Of a DNA stretch of 18,580 nucleotides, positions 6,505 through 14,306 are shown piece after piece. How positions within the stretch are numbered: position 1 is the stretch's first letter; every line of letters begins with the position of its first letter. The translations under genes were made by a program, and so were the position numbers. The stretch comes from Anaerolineae bacterium (GTDB taxonomy: Bacteria; Chloroflexota; Anaerolineae; JAFGEY01), in contig JAFGIE010000026.1 of the NCBI GenBank assembly GCA_016929775.1, positions 1 through 18,580 on the forward strand, written 5' to 3'. The notes beneath the pieces were generated by a model. That model had not been told where the DNA came from, ran no database searches, and saw nothing but the letters and a program-made list of their open reading frames with translations.

Positions 6505-7170
6505 ATGGCATGGATCGATAGTCTCACCGAGCGGACCACCGCGGCGACGGACGTGGCGCTGGGGCTGGTCGCAATGATCGCGGCAGTCTATGTCTACCGT
6601 CTCGGGGTGGGCGGCGACGCGTGGAAGGCGGGCCTGTGGAGCTGGGCGTTCGGGCTGTTGGCGTTTGCCTCGCTCCTGGGCGCCGCGGCGCATGGCCTCC
6701 AGATGAGCGACAGGCTCCGCGACCTGCTGTGGCAGCCGCTCAACGTCGCGCTTGGGCTGACGATCGCGCTCTTTGCGGTAGGCGTGGTGCGCGATGCGTG
6801 GGGTACGGCGAGCGCACGCCGCGTGCTGCCTTTCCTGGTCGCGATCGGGTTCGGCTTCTACGGGCTGACGCGCCTCGTGCCGGGCACGTTCCTGGTGTTT
6901 GTCCTCTTTGAGGCGGCGGCGATGCTGTTTGCGCTCGTTGTGTATGTCGTGCTCGCCGTACGGGGCGACGCGCCTGGCGCGGTATGGATGGCTGCCGGGA
7001 TCGCGATCGCGCTCGCCGCCGCGGCGATCCAGGCGAGCGGAGCGGTGACGGTGCGCCTGATCTGGCCCTTTGACCACAACGGTGTGTTTCACATGGTGCA
7101 GGTCGTCGGCTGCGTGGTGCTTCTCGTCGGGCTGCGGGCTGCGCTGCTGGCGGCGCCACACGCCACCTGA
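6505..7170 (+). CDS. Multi-pass membrane protein of unknown function
   Basis: A 221-residue, strongly hydrophobic protein with about seven transmembrane helices, short polar loops and a short polar N-terminus (MAWIDSLTERTT). AGGAGGAGG (6494-6502) just before the ATG and a 9-bp gap after the URO-D gene show translation from the same operon. H63 at the end of the second helix (AAAHG) and H191/H196 in FDHNGVFH before the last helix recall, loosely, the histidine layout of the CREST membrane hydrolases (alkaline ceramidase, PAQR, Per1). The spacing H-x4-H differs from the usual H-x3-H, so enzymatic activity is not established. It could also be a membrane protein of a family without known function. 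Confidence 0.7.
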   Translation: MAWIDSLTERTTAATDVALGLVAMIAAVYVYRLGVGGDAWKAGLWSWAFGLLAFASLLGAAAHGLQMSDRLRDLLWQPLNVALGLTIALFAVGVVRDAWGTASARRVLPFLVAIGFGFYGLTRLVPGTFLVFVLFEAAAMLFALVVYVVLAVRGDAPGAVWMAAGIAIALAAAAIQASGAVTVRLIWPFDHNGVFHMVQVVGCVVLLVGLRAALLAAPHAT

Positions 7171-7267
7171 GCGCTGCCCGCTGCGCCGGAGCACGGGTTT
7201 TGGCCGGGTGAAGTCAACGCGTAGCGCACGTCCCCTGGTCCTGGACGCCCTGGCACGGGTCGAGCGC

Positions 7268-7295
7268 CGAAGAAGCGGATGAATCCGCTACTACG
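7268..7295. repeat. REP-like imperfect palindrome
   Basis: AGCGGAT (7274-7280) and ATCCGCT (7283-7289) are perfect arms around GA. Pairing continues outward to 7268/7295 with two A-A mismatches, giving 11 pairs of 13. The compact G+C-rich arms in an intergenic site resemble repetitive extragenic palindromes. No second copy was found by eye in this window. Confidence 0.5.
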
Positions 7296-7334
7296 AACGC
7301 AGATTCGGTGCTCCTGCCCGCTGCGCGCGCTTCC

Positions 7335-7363
7335 TTGGCAGATCGCGGCGAGTATGGTACAAT
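7335..7363 (+). promoter_or_regulatory. Promoter of the sensor-kinase operon
   Basis: A -35 TTGGCA (7335-7340) and a -10 TACAAT (7358-7363) are separated by 17 bp. The predicted leader is about 118 nt. Confidence 0.65.
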
Positions 7364-7487
7364 CAATCTAGAGTCGCTCACCAGATGAGCGGCGTAGCGA
7401 TGCAGGGCGGTCCAGGTCCACGTGCCTGTGCCGCCGAACGGGACAGCGCCGTCGCAGCCCCGGTGTCGCCCCATCAGAGGGAGATGG

Positions 7488-9266
7488 ATGGCTGGTCCGC
7501 CCACTGCCAGAGACGTCTTGGTTACGCGCACGATGCGTCAGGTCGACATCGTCGCCGCGTGGGGGCGTCTGGCGTCACTCTTTGGCGTGCTGATCGTCAG
7601 CCTGGCGGCTTTTCCCCTGTCGCCAGGGTCCGTGCTGTGGCCGATCGCGATCGCCACCGGTGTCATGGTCGTGGTCGACGTCGTGCCGCTGGTGATGCTG
7701 CGCTTTGGTTTCTACCCCACGCCAGCCGCGTTGGCGTTCTCGATCCTAGACAGTGCCTACGCCTTGACCATGGTCGCCCTCGGCGGGGGGATCATGGTCT
7801 TCTATGGCGTTGTGCCCGTGATCGCGCTTTGCGCGCGCTTTGACTGGGCAGTGGGCCTGGCGAGCGCGGGCGTCTTGGCGGCGGGCAGCGTCCTGGTCGC
7901 CCTGTTGCAGGGCCCTCCGGGGCTGGTCGGGGCTACGTTGCTCGACGCCCTGTCGCACTCGTTGGGCCTGCTGCTGTGTGCCTTGCTGGGCGGTTTCGGG
8001 ATCGATGCCCTGCGACGCGAGCCCCCGTTGGGCGACGAGGAGGCGGAGGCCCTGCGGACGGAGGTCAGGCAGCTCGAGGCGGACGTGGAACGCTCGCGCG
8101 TGATCTATGAGATGGCGGCGATGCTCGGGGCGACGCTGGACCCAGAGCGGATCATGGACGCGATCCTGGAGCTGAGCGTGGTGGGCTCGGACGAGCTGTC
8201 TGACGAGAACGGTACGCCCTTTCGCCAGCAGACCGCGAGCGCCGTGTTCCTGTTCGGGGAGAGGGGGCTGTATGTCGCCGCTTCGCGCAACATCCCTCCG
8301 CCCGAGACGAGGCTGACTTTGCGCGCCGAGGGGGGGCTCCTGCAGCGCGTGCTGCGCGAGGGAGAGCCGATCATCCTCGACAGCCTGTCGGGCGACGCCG
8401 AGCTGGGGCGCTTTACGCCCTTTCGGCGCTGCCGCTCCGCGCTGTGTGTGCCGCTGCGCGCCGGGTTCGAGCTGTACGGCTTGATCCTGTTCACGAGCCC
8501 GATGCCGGATGCGTTCGCGGAGGTGCATGCCCAGTTGCTGACAGCGGTGGCGAGCCAGGCGGCTGTCGCGCTGAACAACGCCCAGCTCTACCAGGACCTG
8601 CGCCAGGAGAAGGAGCGGATCCTCGAGGTAGGCGACGAGGAGCGCAACAAGCTGGCGCGCGATCTGCACGATGGCCCCACGCAGTCGATCTCGGCGATCG
8701 CGATGCGGCTGAACTTTGCGCGCTTGATGGTCGATCGGGACCCGGACAAGGTCAAAGCCGAGCTGTTCAAGCTGGAGAACTTGGCCCGGCGCACGACCAA
8801 GGAGATCCGGACCATGCTCTTTGCCATGCGGCCCGTCGTCCTAGAGACGCAGGGGCTCAAGGCTGCGGTGGAACAGCTGGTCGCCAAGATCCAGGAGACC
8901 CGCCACCTACCGGTGACGCTCGAGATCGCCGACGGGATCGAAGATCAGGTCGACGTGAGCGTGCAGGGCGTGGCTTGGTCTGTGACCCAGGAGGCGCTGA
9001 ACAACGCGCAAAAGTACGCCAGCGCCGACAACATCTGGATCCGGATGTACACCCAAGACGGCGCCTTTGTGACCGAGATCGAGGACGACGGCGTCGGGTT
9101 TGACTATGATGAGACGATGGCTTCCTACGATGGGCGCGCCAGCTATGGCCTGCTCAACTATCAGGAGCGCGCGGCGCTCGTCAACGGGCGGTGCATCGTC
9201 CGGACGACGCTCGGTCGCGGCACGATCGTGCGGTTGAGCGTCCCGCTCCACCAAGGGGCCCTCTAG
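7488..9266 (+). CDS. NarL-family membrane sensor histidine kinase with GAF domain
   Basis: A 592-residue sensor kinase. The N-terminal third (about 25-175) contains five or six transmembrane helices with very short loops, so it probably senses a membrane-linked or small hydrophobic signal. A short coiled coil (about 180-200) leads to a GAF domain (about 205-365). The HisKA_3 dimerisation domain follows with phosphoacceptor H394 in ARDLHDGPTQSIS. The ATPase domain has N-box QEALNNAQKYA (about 500) and G-box EDDGVGFD (about 532), then SYGLLNYQERAALV. The enzyme autophosphorylates and normally passes phosphate to a LuxR-type response regulator; none is adjacent. Purine-rich GAGGGAG just upstream supports ATG 7488; the upstream frame from 7422 lacks a good site. 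A membrane-protein gene starts 13 bp downstream and is probably co-transcribed. Confidence 0.9.
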   Translation: MAGPPTARDVLVTRTMRQVDIVAAWGRLASLFGVLIVSLAAFPLSPGSVLWPIAIATGVMVVVDVVPLVMLRFGFYPTPAALAFSILDSAYALTMVALGGGIMVFYGVVPVIALCARFDWAVGLASAGVLAAGSVLVALLQGPPGLVGATLLDALSHSLGLLLCALLGGFGIDALRREPPLGDEEAEALRTEVRQLEADVERSRVIYEMAAMLGATLDPERIMDAILELSVVGSDELSDENGTPFRQQTASAVFLFGERGLYVAASRNIPPPETRLTLRAEGGLLQRVLREGEPIILDSLSGDAELGRFTPFRRCRSALCVPLRAGFELYGLILFTSPMPDAFAEVHAQLLTAVASQAAVALNNAQLYQDLRQEKERILEVGDEERNKLARDLHDGPTQSISAIAMRLNFARLMVDRDPDKVKAELFKLENLARRTTKEIRTMLFAMRPVVLETQGLKAAVEQLVAKIQETRHLPVTLEIADGIEDQVDVSVQGVAWSVTQEALNNAQKYASADNIWIRMYTQDGAFVTEIEDDGVGFDYDETMASYDGRASYGLLNYQERAALVNGRCIVRTTLGRGTIVRLSVPLHQGAL

Positions 9267-9279
9267 GCAGGAGCCGTCC

Positions 9280-10080
9280 TTGCGCCAAGTCCTCGCCTGG
9301 CTACTTGTACCTCAGTTGGGCCGCCAACAGCTGACCTTGCTGGTCCTATGCGTCGCCGTGGCGCACGCGCTGGCGGCAAATGCGGCGTGGGCGTTGGGGT
9401 GGCGTCGCGCGCACGGGCGGGCCGAACGCCGCTGGCGGGCTGCGGCGGGGGTCGTGGGCGCGCTGTCGCACGTCGCGATCCCGTGCGTTGTCCTGTGGCG
9501 CGGCGCGCTGATCGCCCAGTTCGGGATCCCGACGACCTATGCGTCCACGAGCTCGGCTGCCCTTGTCCTGCAGCTGCTCGGTCTGGGGGAAGCGTCGAGC
9601 TTGCTCGAGCTGGGAAAGGGCGTCGCGCTGGTCGCGGCGACGCTCGGGCTGCTGATCGCGCTGTGGGTGTGGTACGGGCGCACGGCGCCCGGCACAGAGG
9701 CGGCGCGCACGCCGGTGTCGTGGTGGGCAGCGCTGGGCGTGGCTGTGTCGCTGCAGTTGCTGTGGGCGTTCTACCGCGGCGTCGCCGCGCTGTACACCGA
9801 GAACCGGCTGATCGTCGCGCTGGTCAGCCTGGTCGCGATCGTTGGACCATGGCTCGCGGACCCGCGACGGCGCCGCGACCTGCTGACGGAGCGCAGCCCC
9901 CTCGTGGTCCAGGAGTGGGTGTGTGCCCTGTTCACCGCGTACCTGTCCTTGTCCAGCAGCGCGCTGTGGCTCACGATCGTGGCGCACGCGCTGTGGCTGT
10001 GGGTGGGAGAGCGCGCGCTGGCGCGCGCCACGTCCCTGGCGGAGGTGGGCGCGCCCACGGTTGAGGGCGACGCCGCCTGA
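9280..10080 (+). CDS. Membrane protein of unknown function, coupled to the sensor kinase
   Basis: A 266-residue protein with about six hydrophobic segments (roughly 17-40, 54-74, 112-131, 146-165, 176-193, 209-240), an Arg-rich loop near residue 200 (DPRRRRD) and a short polar tail. I do not recognise the family. The start is TTG 9280, supported by AGGAG at 9269-9273 with a 6-nt spacer; no better start exists nearby. It lies 13 bp after the kinase gene, so it could be a signal input or target of that kinase. That link is inferred from position only. It converges with the HAD gene. Confidence 0.65.
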   Translation: MRQVLAWLLVPQLGRQQLTLLVLCVAVAHALAANAAWALGWRRAHGRAERRWRAAAGVVGALSHVAIPCVVLWRGALIAQFGIPTTYASTSSAALVLQLLGLGEASSLLELGKGVALVAATLGLLIALWVWYGRTAPGTEAARTPVSWWAALGVAVSLQLLWAFYRGVAALYTENRLIVALVSLVAIVGPWLADPRRRRDLLTERSPLVVQEWVCALFTAYLSLSSSALWLTIVAHALWLWVGERALARATSLAEVGAPTVEGDAA

Positions 10081-10110
10081 CCCCAGTGCGCGCGACGGCG
10101 AGCCACCGCG

Positions 10111-10584
10111 CTAGCAGCGCAGCGTCGCCGCCAGGCGCCGCGGTTCGATCAGCAGGTCAAGGGCGGCACAGATCCCCGGCACGATCACGTCCGCAGCCAA
10201 CAGCGCGGCGATCGCCGCGCCCTCGTCTTGGATCACGGCGATCCCGATCTCGGCGGCAGCCAGCATGCCGGCGTCGTTAGCCCCCGCGCCGATCGCGACG
10301 ACGCGTTCTGCCCCCAACCGCTCGACGAGCGCCGCCTTTTGCGCTCCCTCTTGGCCTGGCTGCAAGCGGTGCAGGTCCAGGTGCAACGCCTCCGCCGTCA
10401 CGGCGGCTCTGCCGCGCGTGTCTGCCGTCGCCAAGTAGCAGCGCATCCCCCGCTCCTGGAGCTGGCGCACGCGCTCGGGCACGCCTGCGATCAGCTCCCC
10501 GTCGATCGCGATCGTGCCGTTCAGGTCCAGGACGAGCGAGGACAGGCGGATGGATCCTCTGCCCGGAATCTCTAGTTCGAGCAA
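10111..10584 (-). CDS. HAD-superfamily protein, soluble P-type-ATPase-like
   Basis: A 157-residue haloacid-dehalogenase-fold protein lacking a cap domain. Motif I is D20-L-N-G-T24, motif II threonine is T53 in LATAD, the lysine is K83, and motif IV reads GAGANDAGM (N103, D104), followed by GIAV. This arrangement, close to the catalytic domain of P-type ATPases, is typical of small stand-alone HAD proteins annotated as soluble P-type ATPases. N22 replaces the usual second Asp of DxD phosphatases. The start is taken as TTG 10584 because GGAGG (10597-10593) lies 8 nt before it and the protein then begins LELEIPGRG, as expected for the family. GTG 10599 or GTG 10614, which overlaps the upstream stop, are alternatives. 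It follows the CCA gene in an operon. The substrate is unknown. Confidence 0.8.
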   Translation of the reverse strand: MLELEIPGRGSIRLSSLVLDLNGTIAIDGELIAGVPERVRQLQERGMRCYLATADTRGRAAVTAEALHLDLHRLQPGQEGAQKAALVERLGAERVVAIGAGANDAGMLAAAEIGIAVIQDEGAAIAALLAADVIVPGICAALDLLIEPRRLAATLRC

Positions 10585-10610
10585 TGCGTCATCCTCCACG
10601 GTTCGCGGCG

Positions 10611-12137
10611 TCACGGCTCCGCAGGCGGGAGGGCGTCGATCCAGGCGCGCGCTCGCGCCAGCGCCTGCGCACGGGTCGTCACCTCTCCGGCAGCCTGCGC
10701 CTCGCGCACCGCCGCCAGGAGGGCGCCGATGCGTGGGCCCGGCGCCATCCCGAGCGCGATCAGATCCCGACCAGAGACCAGGGGGGGCGGATCGACAACC
10801 TGCTCCCGCTGCAGCAGGTAGGCGCGCCACAGCTGCGCCACGATCCCAACCTGCTGCCGCCAGCCCTGCGACGAGGGGCGTGCGCCGTGGGCTGCGCCAT
10901 AGTCGGCGAGCGCGACGAATGCGGCATCGAGGCCATAGACGCCCGTGTCGAGGAAGTAACGATAGATGGCGCGGCGGTCGAGTGCGGCGCCCTGTGCGAG
11001 CGGGGCGAGGCGCGCGTGGGCCCGGATCGCCGTCTCGAGCATCTCGCGCTCGGGCGTGCTGCATCGCCAGCGGCGCGCAAGCTGCGCGGCGATCGCCGCG
11101 CCCCGCTCCGCGTGCTCCGGCGCGCCGGTCGGCGGGATAGCCTCCGTGCCCGGTGCATCGCTTCCGCCGACGTCGTGTAGCAGCGTCGCACAGCGAAGCA
11201 GGGCGAGGTAGGAGCGTTCATCGCAGATCGGAGCGGCATAGCGCGCCCGGATGTGGGGTAGGATGGGCTCCAGGGCAGGGGGCGGCGCGAGCGCGCTCGC
11301 CCGCCGCCCTCCCGCCTCGAACCCGTCCCACAGCCGGTCGATGACCTCGACCGCCGCCAGGGCGTGCGCCAGCGCGTCCGACTGGGTGGGGGCATCCTGC
11401 TCCTCAAGCCGGGCGAGAGGGGGCGCGATCGCAAAGAGCAAGCCTAGCCGCCGGAGCTCGGCGATTGCCTGTGAGGCGTCGCGCTGCCCGAGGATCTTGA
11501 ACCACTCGTCGCGCACGCGCTCCGCCGACACCTGCGCCAGATAGGGCACGGCTTCGGTGAGCCAGGTCCGCGTCTGGCGCTCGATCTGGTACCCGAACTG
11601 CGCGCTCTGGCGCACGGCGCGCAGTGTCCGCACGGGATCGTTCAGGAACGCCCTCGCCGATGCCGCCCGCAGGACTCGATCCGCGAGGTCGGACCGCCCG
11701 CCCAGGGGATCGATCAGCTCGAGCGCGCCGTCGTCCCCGCGCCCGACCGCCATGGCGTTGATCGTAAAGTCGCGATCGCGGAGGTCCGCTTCCAGGTCGT
11801 CGGCGCGGAAGGAGGCAAAGTCCATGTAGCGCACGTCCGCCAGGCCCGGCAGGCGCGTGTCTCCCGTGAGCACCACTCGACCCGTGCGCCGGGCGGCGTC
11901 GAGCGTGACGTACGCGCCGCCGATTGCGTCCGCTACCGCCCGGGCGATGCGCAGCCCGTCGCCGTCCACGGCAAAGTCCAGGTCGTGCGTATCGACGCCG
12001 AGCAGCAGATCGCGCACTGTCCCCCCGACCAGGTAGAGGTCGACGCCCAGCCGGTCGGCAAAGCTCAAGACAGCGCGGATCAGCGGCATCCTTGCCACGG
12101 CGTGCGCGATCTGGCTTTCGTGCGATGCAGCTTGCAT
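10611..12137 (-). CDS. cca: CCA tRNA nucleotidyltransferase / poly(A) polymerase family with HD domain
   Basis: A 508-residue class II nucleotidyltransferase that adds CCA, or part of it, to tRNA 3' ends in the cytoplasm. The catalytic head has GGTVRDLLLG (38-47) and the metal-binding D52-L-D54 pair, then the neck motif RDFTINAMAV, DPLGGRSDL, and the RNA-binding helix LNDPVRTLRAVRQSAQFGY. A later HD phosphohydrolase region is seen as LLHDVGG. Length and HD domain fit the large bacterial CCA-adding or A-adding enzymes. Sequence alone does not settle CCA, CC or A addition. GGGAGG about 8 nt before the ATG fixes the start. The HAD gene follows closely. Confidence 0.88.
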   Translation of the reverse strand: MQAASHESQIAHAVARMPLIRAVLSFADRLGVDLYLVGGTVRDLLLGVDTHDLDFAVDGDGLRIARAVADAIGGAYVTLDAARRTGRVVLTGDTRLPGLADVRYMDFASFRADDLEADLRDRDFTINAMAVGRGDDGALELIDPLGGRSDLADRVLRAASARAFLNDPVRTLRAVRQSAQFGYQIERQTRTWLTEAVPYLAQVSAERVRDEWFKILGQRDASQAIAELRRLGLLFAIAPPLARLEEQDAPTQSDALAHALAAVEVIDRLWDGFEAGGRRASALAPPPALEPILPHIRARYAAPICDERSYLALLRCATLLHDVGGSDAPGTEAIPPTGAPEHAERGAAIAAQLARRWRCSTPEREMLETAIRAHARLAPLAQGAALDRRAIYRYFLDTGVYGLDAAFVALADYGAAHGARPSSQGWRQQVGIVAQLWRAYLLQREQVVDPPPLVSGRDLIALGMAPGPRIGALLAAVREAQAAGEVTTRAQALARARAWIDALPPAEP

Positions 12138-12260
12138 CGCCGGTACCTCCCTGGGTCAGCTGTGCCTCGCAGTCGCGTTGCCCCGCGTGCGGATCGAGCG
12201 ACATCGCCGCTCGGGGCGGGCAGGCGTCAGTCCCGGGCGCCGACGACCCGCCACGCACAC

Positions 12261-12290
12261 ATTCTACCACAACCGGGCGGTATGCAACAA
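12261..12290 (-). promoter_or_regulatory. Probable promoter of the cca-HAD operon
   Basis: On the minus strand, TAGAAT (12266-12261) is a good -10. TTGTTG (12290-12285, 18-bp spacer) is the likely -35, while TTGCAT (12287-12282) would leave only 15 bp. The leader to ATG 12137 would be about 117 nt. Confidence 0.48.
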
Positions 12291-12373
12291 GGCGCCGCGC
12301 GGGCGCGACGGCTGAGCGCGTCGCCCGGTCCGGATGTGCGCGTTGCGCCAACTGATCATAACCGATCTCGATC

Positions 12374-12402
12374 GTGACATTTGGCCGGAAGTGTGGTATA
12401 AT
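12374..12402 (+). promoter_or_regulatory. Strong promoter upstream of the 12697 membrane-protein gene
   Basis: GTGACA (12374-12379) and a perfect TATAAT (12397-12402) are separated by exactly 17 bp. This is the closest match to consensus in the window. Transcription should start near 12409. Confidence 0.75.
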
Positions 12403-12408
12403 CGAGCT

Positions 12409-12696
12409 GTACATAAAGAGGGGGGCCTCCTGATTTGACACCACGTGTCCTGTGTCCGCAGCTCTTCCCGAGAGCGCAGGCGGACAGCTGCCAGGGCAAC
12501 CCTCGCGCACACAGACGGAACGCCGCTACCCGGTCTGGACGACCCGTACACGGCGCCTCGTTCGGTGCGCGCGAGGCGTATCCTGCGCGTCCTGGCGCAC
12601 GCGGACCTCCCTCTCTGGGCGTCGTGACCCGCCTGTGCCAACGCGCGGCGCGGGCGCGATCGGCGGTACAGCATACCGAGATGGAGGTGATGCGCG
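12409..12696 (+). other. Leader of about 290 nt with hairpins and no clear ORF
   Basis: Between the strong promoter and ATG 12697 no credible reading frame is found. Structure includes GACAC/GTGTC (12437-12441/12445-12449) and a two-part hairpin: TGTCCGC (12453-12459) with GCGGACA (12480-12486), and inside it GCTCT (12461-12465) with AGAGC (12471-12475). I could not match it to SRP RNA, RNase P RNA, tmRNA or a known riboswitch. It may be a regulatory leader or a small RNA. Confidence 0.4.
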
Positions 12697-13920
12697 ATGG
12701 CAGGACAGCGACCCAGCCTGGCAGGACGAGGGGTGGAGACCCTGTTTGGCGAGCAACCTGGTGGCGCGAGCCACGCGAAGGCGCCTCATCGGGAGCAGGT
12801 GGCGCGCGATGCGCCGGCAGGGCTGGACCCAGAGCTCGCTGCTCTCCTCGAGGCGGAAGCGAGGTCAGCCCTGGTCGACAGGGGGGCGTTGATGGGCGGC
12901 TCTCGCAGCCGCACGGCGCCCGTCCCCGGCGGGACGTCCTCGGCTGCGGCGCCCAAGGCGCCGGTGCGCCCAACGTCCGCGGGTTCGGCGCCGAAGGACA
13001 GGTCTCCCGTGGTGCCCAACCGCGCGCCTATCGCCGCGCCCGCGCAAGAGTCGCCCGGGCCTAAGCGGATGGACGCGCCCCCAGCGCCAGCAGGCCCCCA
13101 GCCTGACGCGTTCGACCTGCGTGCGCCCGCGGCGCGCGAGGAGGCGCAACCAGCGCCTGCGCGACGGGAGGGCGAGGTGGCGGACGTGGGCGATGAGCGG
13201 CGGCAGGCGCTGTGGGACCAGATCACGGTCCTCTACCGCGAGGTGCCGATCGCGCTCTCTGCGCATCCGCTGCAGGACGAGGCGCTGCAGCTGCTCCAGG
13301 AGGCGCAGGACATCCTGATCAAGCGACCGCGGGAGTTCGACCTCGCCCAGTACAAGGTCGGGCAGGTGCACAGCATCGTGGTTCGACGCAAGAACACCGC
13401 GCGCTGGACGAGCAGTTACGGCTGGGCGACGCTCCTGTACGAGGTGTTCTGGGTCGCCGTGCTGGCGCACGGGATCCTGCTCGCGCCATACTATGTCAGC
13501 CAGATCGAGGCGGCGATCGGGGGCGCAGAGCGCTACGTCTCGATCGGCCAACTGTGGAACTGTGCAGCGTGGGGCGGCGTAGGCGGCGTGCTCGGCGCCC
13601 TGTACAGCCTGTACTGGCACGCAGCCAAGGTGAAGGACTTTGACAAGCAGTACGTGATGTGGTACGTCGTCCAGCCGCTGATCGGCCTGATCATCGGCGC
13701 GCTCGTCTACGCGATCGTGGATGCAGGGTTCCTGAGCCTGGTCAGCGGCAGCACACCCGCACAAGAACTCACGATCAAGGCCTTTCCGTATACCCTCGCC
13801 TGCATCGCCGCCTTCCGGCAGCGGTTCATCCTCGAGATCGTCGACCGCTTGATCCAGGTCTTGGCAGGTACGGAGGGAAAGGCAGAGTCCGCCAAGCAGC
13901 AGGCTGCCCGGTCAGAATAG
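12697..13920 (+). CDS. Membrane protein with long disordered N-terminus, function unknown
   Basis: A 407-residue protein. The first 20 residues carry a GRGVETLFGEQ segment. A stretch rich in Pro, Ala, Arg and Ser (about 60-170) is probably disordered. A helical segment (about 170-225, with LWDQITVLYREVP and QEAQDILIKRPREFD) precedes four hydrophobic helices (about 243-268, 286-310, 321-347, 358-375). Conserved-looking elements are WGGVGGVLGALYSLYWHAAK and DFDKQYVMWYVVQPLIG. GGAGGTGA at 12683-12690 lies 6 nt before the ATG. I recognise no named family; the C-terminal half looks like a conserved membrane module. It is monocistronic, with a strong promoter and a hairpin beyond the stop, so it is probably well expressed. 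Confidence 0.72.
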   Translation: MAGQRPSLAGRGVETLFGEQPGGASHAKAPHREQVARDAPAGLDPELAALLEAEARSALVDRGALMGGSRSRTAPVPGGTSSAAAPKAPVRPTSAGSAPKDRSPVVPNRAPIAAPAQESPGPKRMDAPPAPAGPQPDAFDLRAPAAREEAQPAPARREGEVADVGDERRQALWDQITVLYREVPIALSAHPLQDEALQLLQEAQDILIKRPREFDLAQYKVGQVHSIVVRRKNTARWTSSYGWATLLYEVFWVAVLAHGILLAPYYVSQIEAAIGGAERYVSIGQLWNCAAWGGVGGVLGALYSLYWHAAKVKDFDKQYVMWYVVQPLIGLIIGALVYAIVDAGFLSLVSGSTPAQELTIKAFPYTLACIAAFRQRFILEIVDRLIQVLAGTEGKAESAKQQAARSE

Positions 13921-13964
13921 CCGGCGCCTGTGGAGGGTTCCTAGCACGCTGGCAGTGGGCCGAT

Positions 13965-14004
13965 CGGACAGCGACGCACTCCGTGGGTGCGTCGCTGTAG
14001 TCCG
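13965..14004. terminator. Shared terminator-like hairpin between convergent genes
   Basis: CGGAC-AGCGACGCAC (13965-13979) pairs with GTGCGTCGCT (13987-13996) and GTCCG (14000-14004), giving 15 bp with a 3-nt bulge and a 7-nt loop. It lies between the stops of the 12697 gene and acpP. No T-tract flanks it on either strand, so termination may be bidirectional but not classic. Confidence 0.55.
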
Positions 14005-14019
14005 ACGGTGTCCTGGTGC

Positions 14020-14262
14020 CTAGGACTCGCCCTGGCTCTGCTTCTCGATATAGGCGACGGCATCTCCGACGGTGACGAGACCCTTCACGTCCTCGTCAGG
14101 GATGGCTGAGCCGAACTCGTCCTCAAAGGCCATGAGCAACTCGACGAGGTCGAGCGAGTCCGCTTCGAGCGTGTCCCGAAAGCTGGCGTCCGGCGTGACC
14201 AGGTCGGGGTCGACCTCAAGCAGTTCCACGATGATCTCTTTGACCTTTGCGTACACGTCCAT
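14020..14262 (-). CDS. acpP: Acyl carrier protein
   Basis: An 80-residue acidic protein with the carrier-protein fold. The phosphopantetheine attachment site is S36 in EADSLDLVELLMAFEDEFG, and the C-terminal helix region IPDEDVKGLVTVGDAVAYIE is typical of fatty-acid-synthesis ACP. It carries growing acyl chains in the cytoplasm after modification by holo-ACP synthase. Length matches AcpP (about 78 residues). The open frame extends to 14298, but ATG 14262 is preceded by GGAGGAG and is where homology begins. No fab genes are adjacent; it stands alone, divergent from idi2. A dedicated ACP for another acyl pathway is possible, but the sequence is close to ordinary AcpP. Confidence 0.93.
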   Translation of the reverse strand: MDVYAKVKEIIVELLEVDPDLVTPDASFRDTLEADSLDLVELLMAFEDEFGSAIPDEDVKGLVTVGDAVAYIEKQSQGES

Positions 14263-14306
14263 TTGTCTCCTCCGCAGGTTGGGGTCTGGCGCGAGCAACT
14301 CTCGCT

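Larger units (their letters stand above)
7171..7487. other. 317-bp intergenic region upstream of the sensor kinase
   Basis: No credible gene. It holds an extended palindrome (7268-7295), two copies of CTGCCCGCTGCG about 140 bp apart (near 7174 and 7314), and a good promoter at 7335-7363. No intrinsic terminator with a T-tract is seen after the membrane protein. Confidence 0.5.

Noticed and set aside
4440..9266. Treating the response regulator and the sensor kinase as one two-component system
   Set aside because: They are in separate transcription units with a strong terminator between, and their families (OmpR and NarL) usually do not pair.
12435..13064. Possible small proteins encoded in the leader before 12697 (plus-strand frames starting at 12435, 12445 and 12452)
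   Set aside because: None has a good ribosome-binding site, they overlap one another or the downstream gene, and composition is shadow-like. A short peptide cannot be fully excluded.
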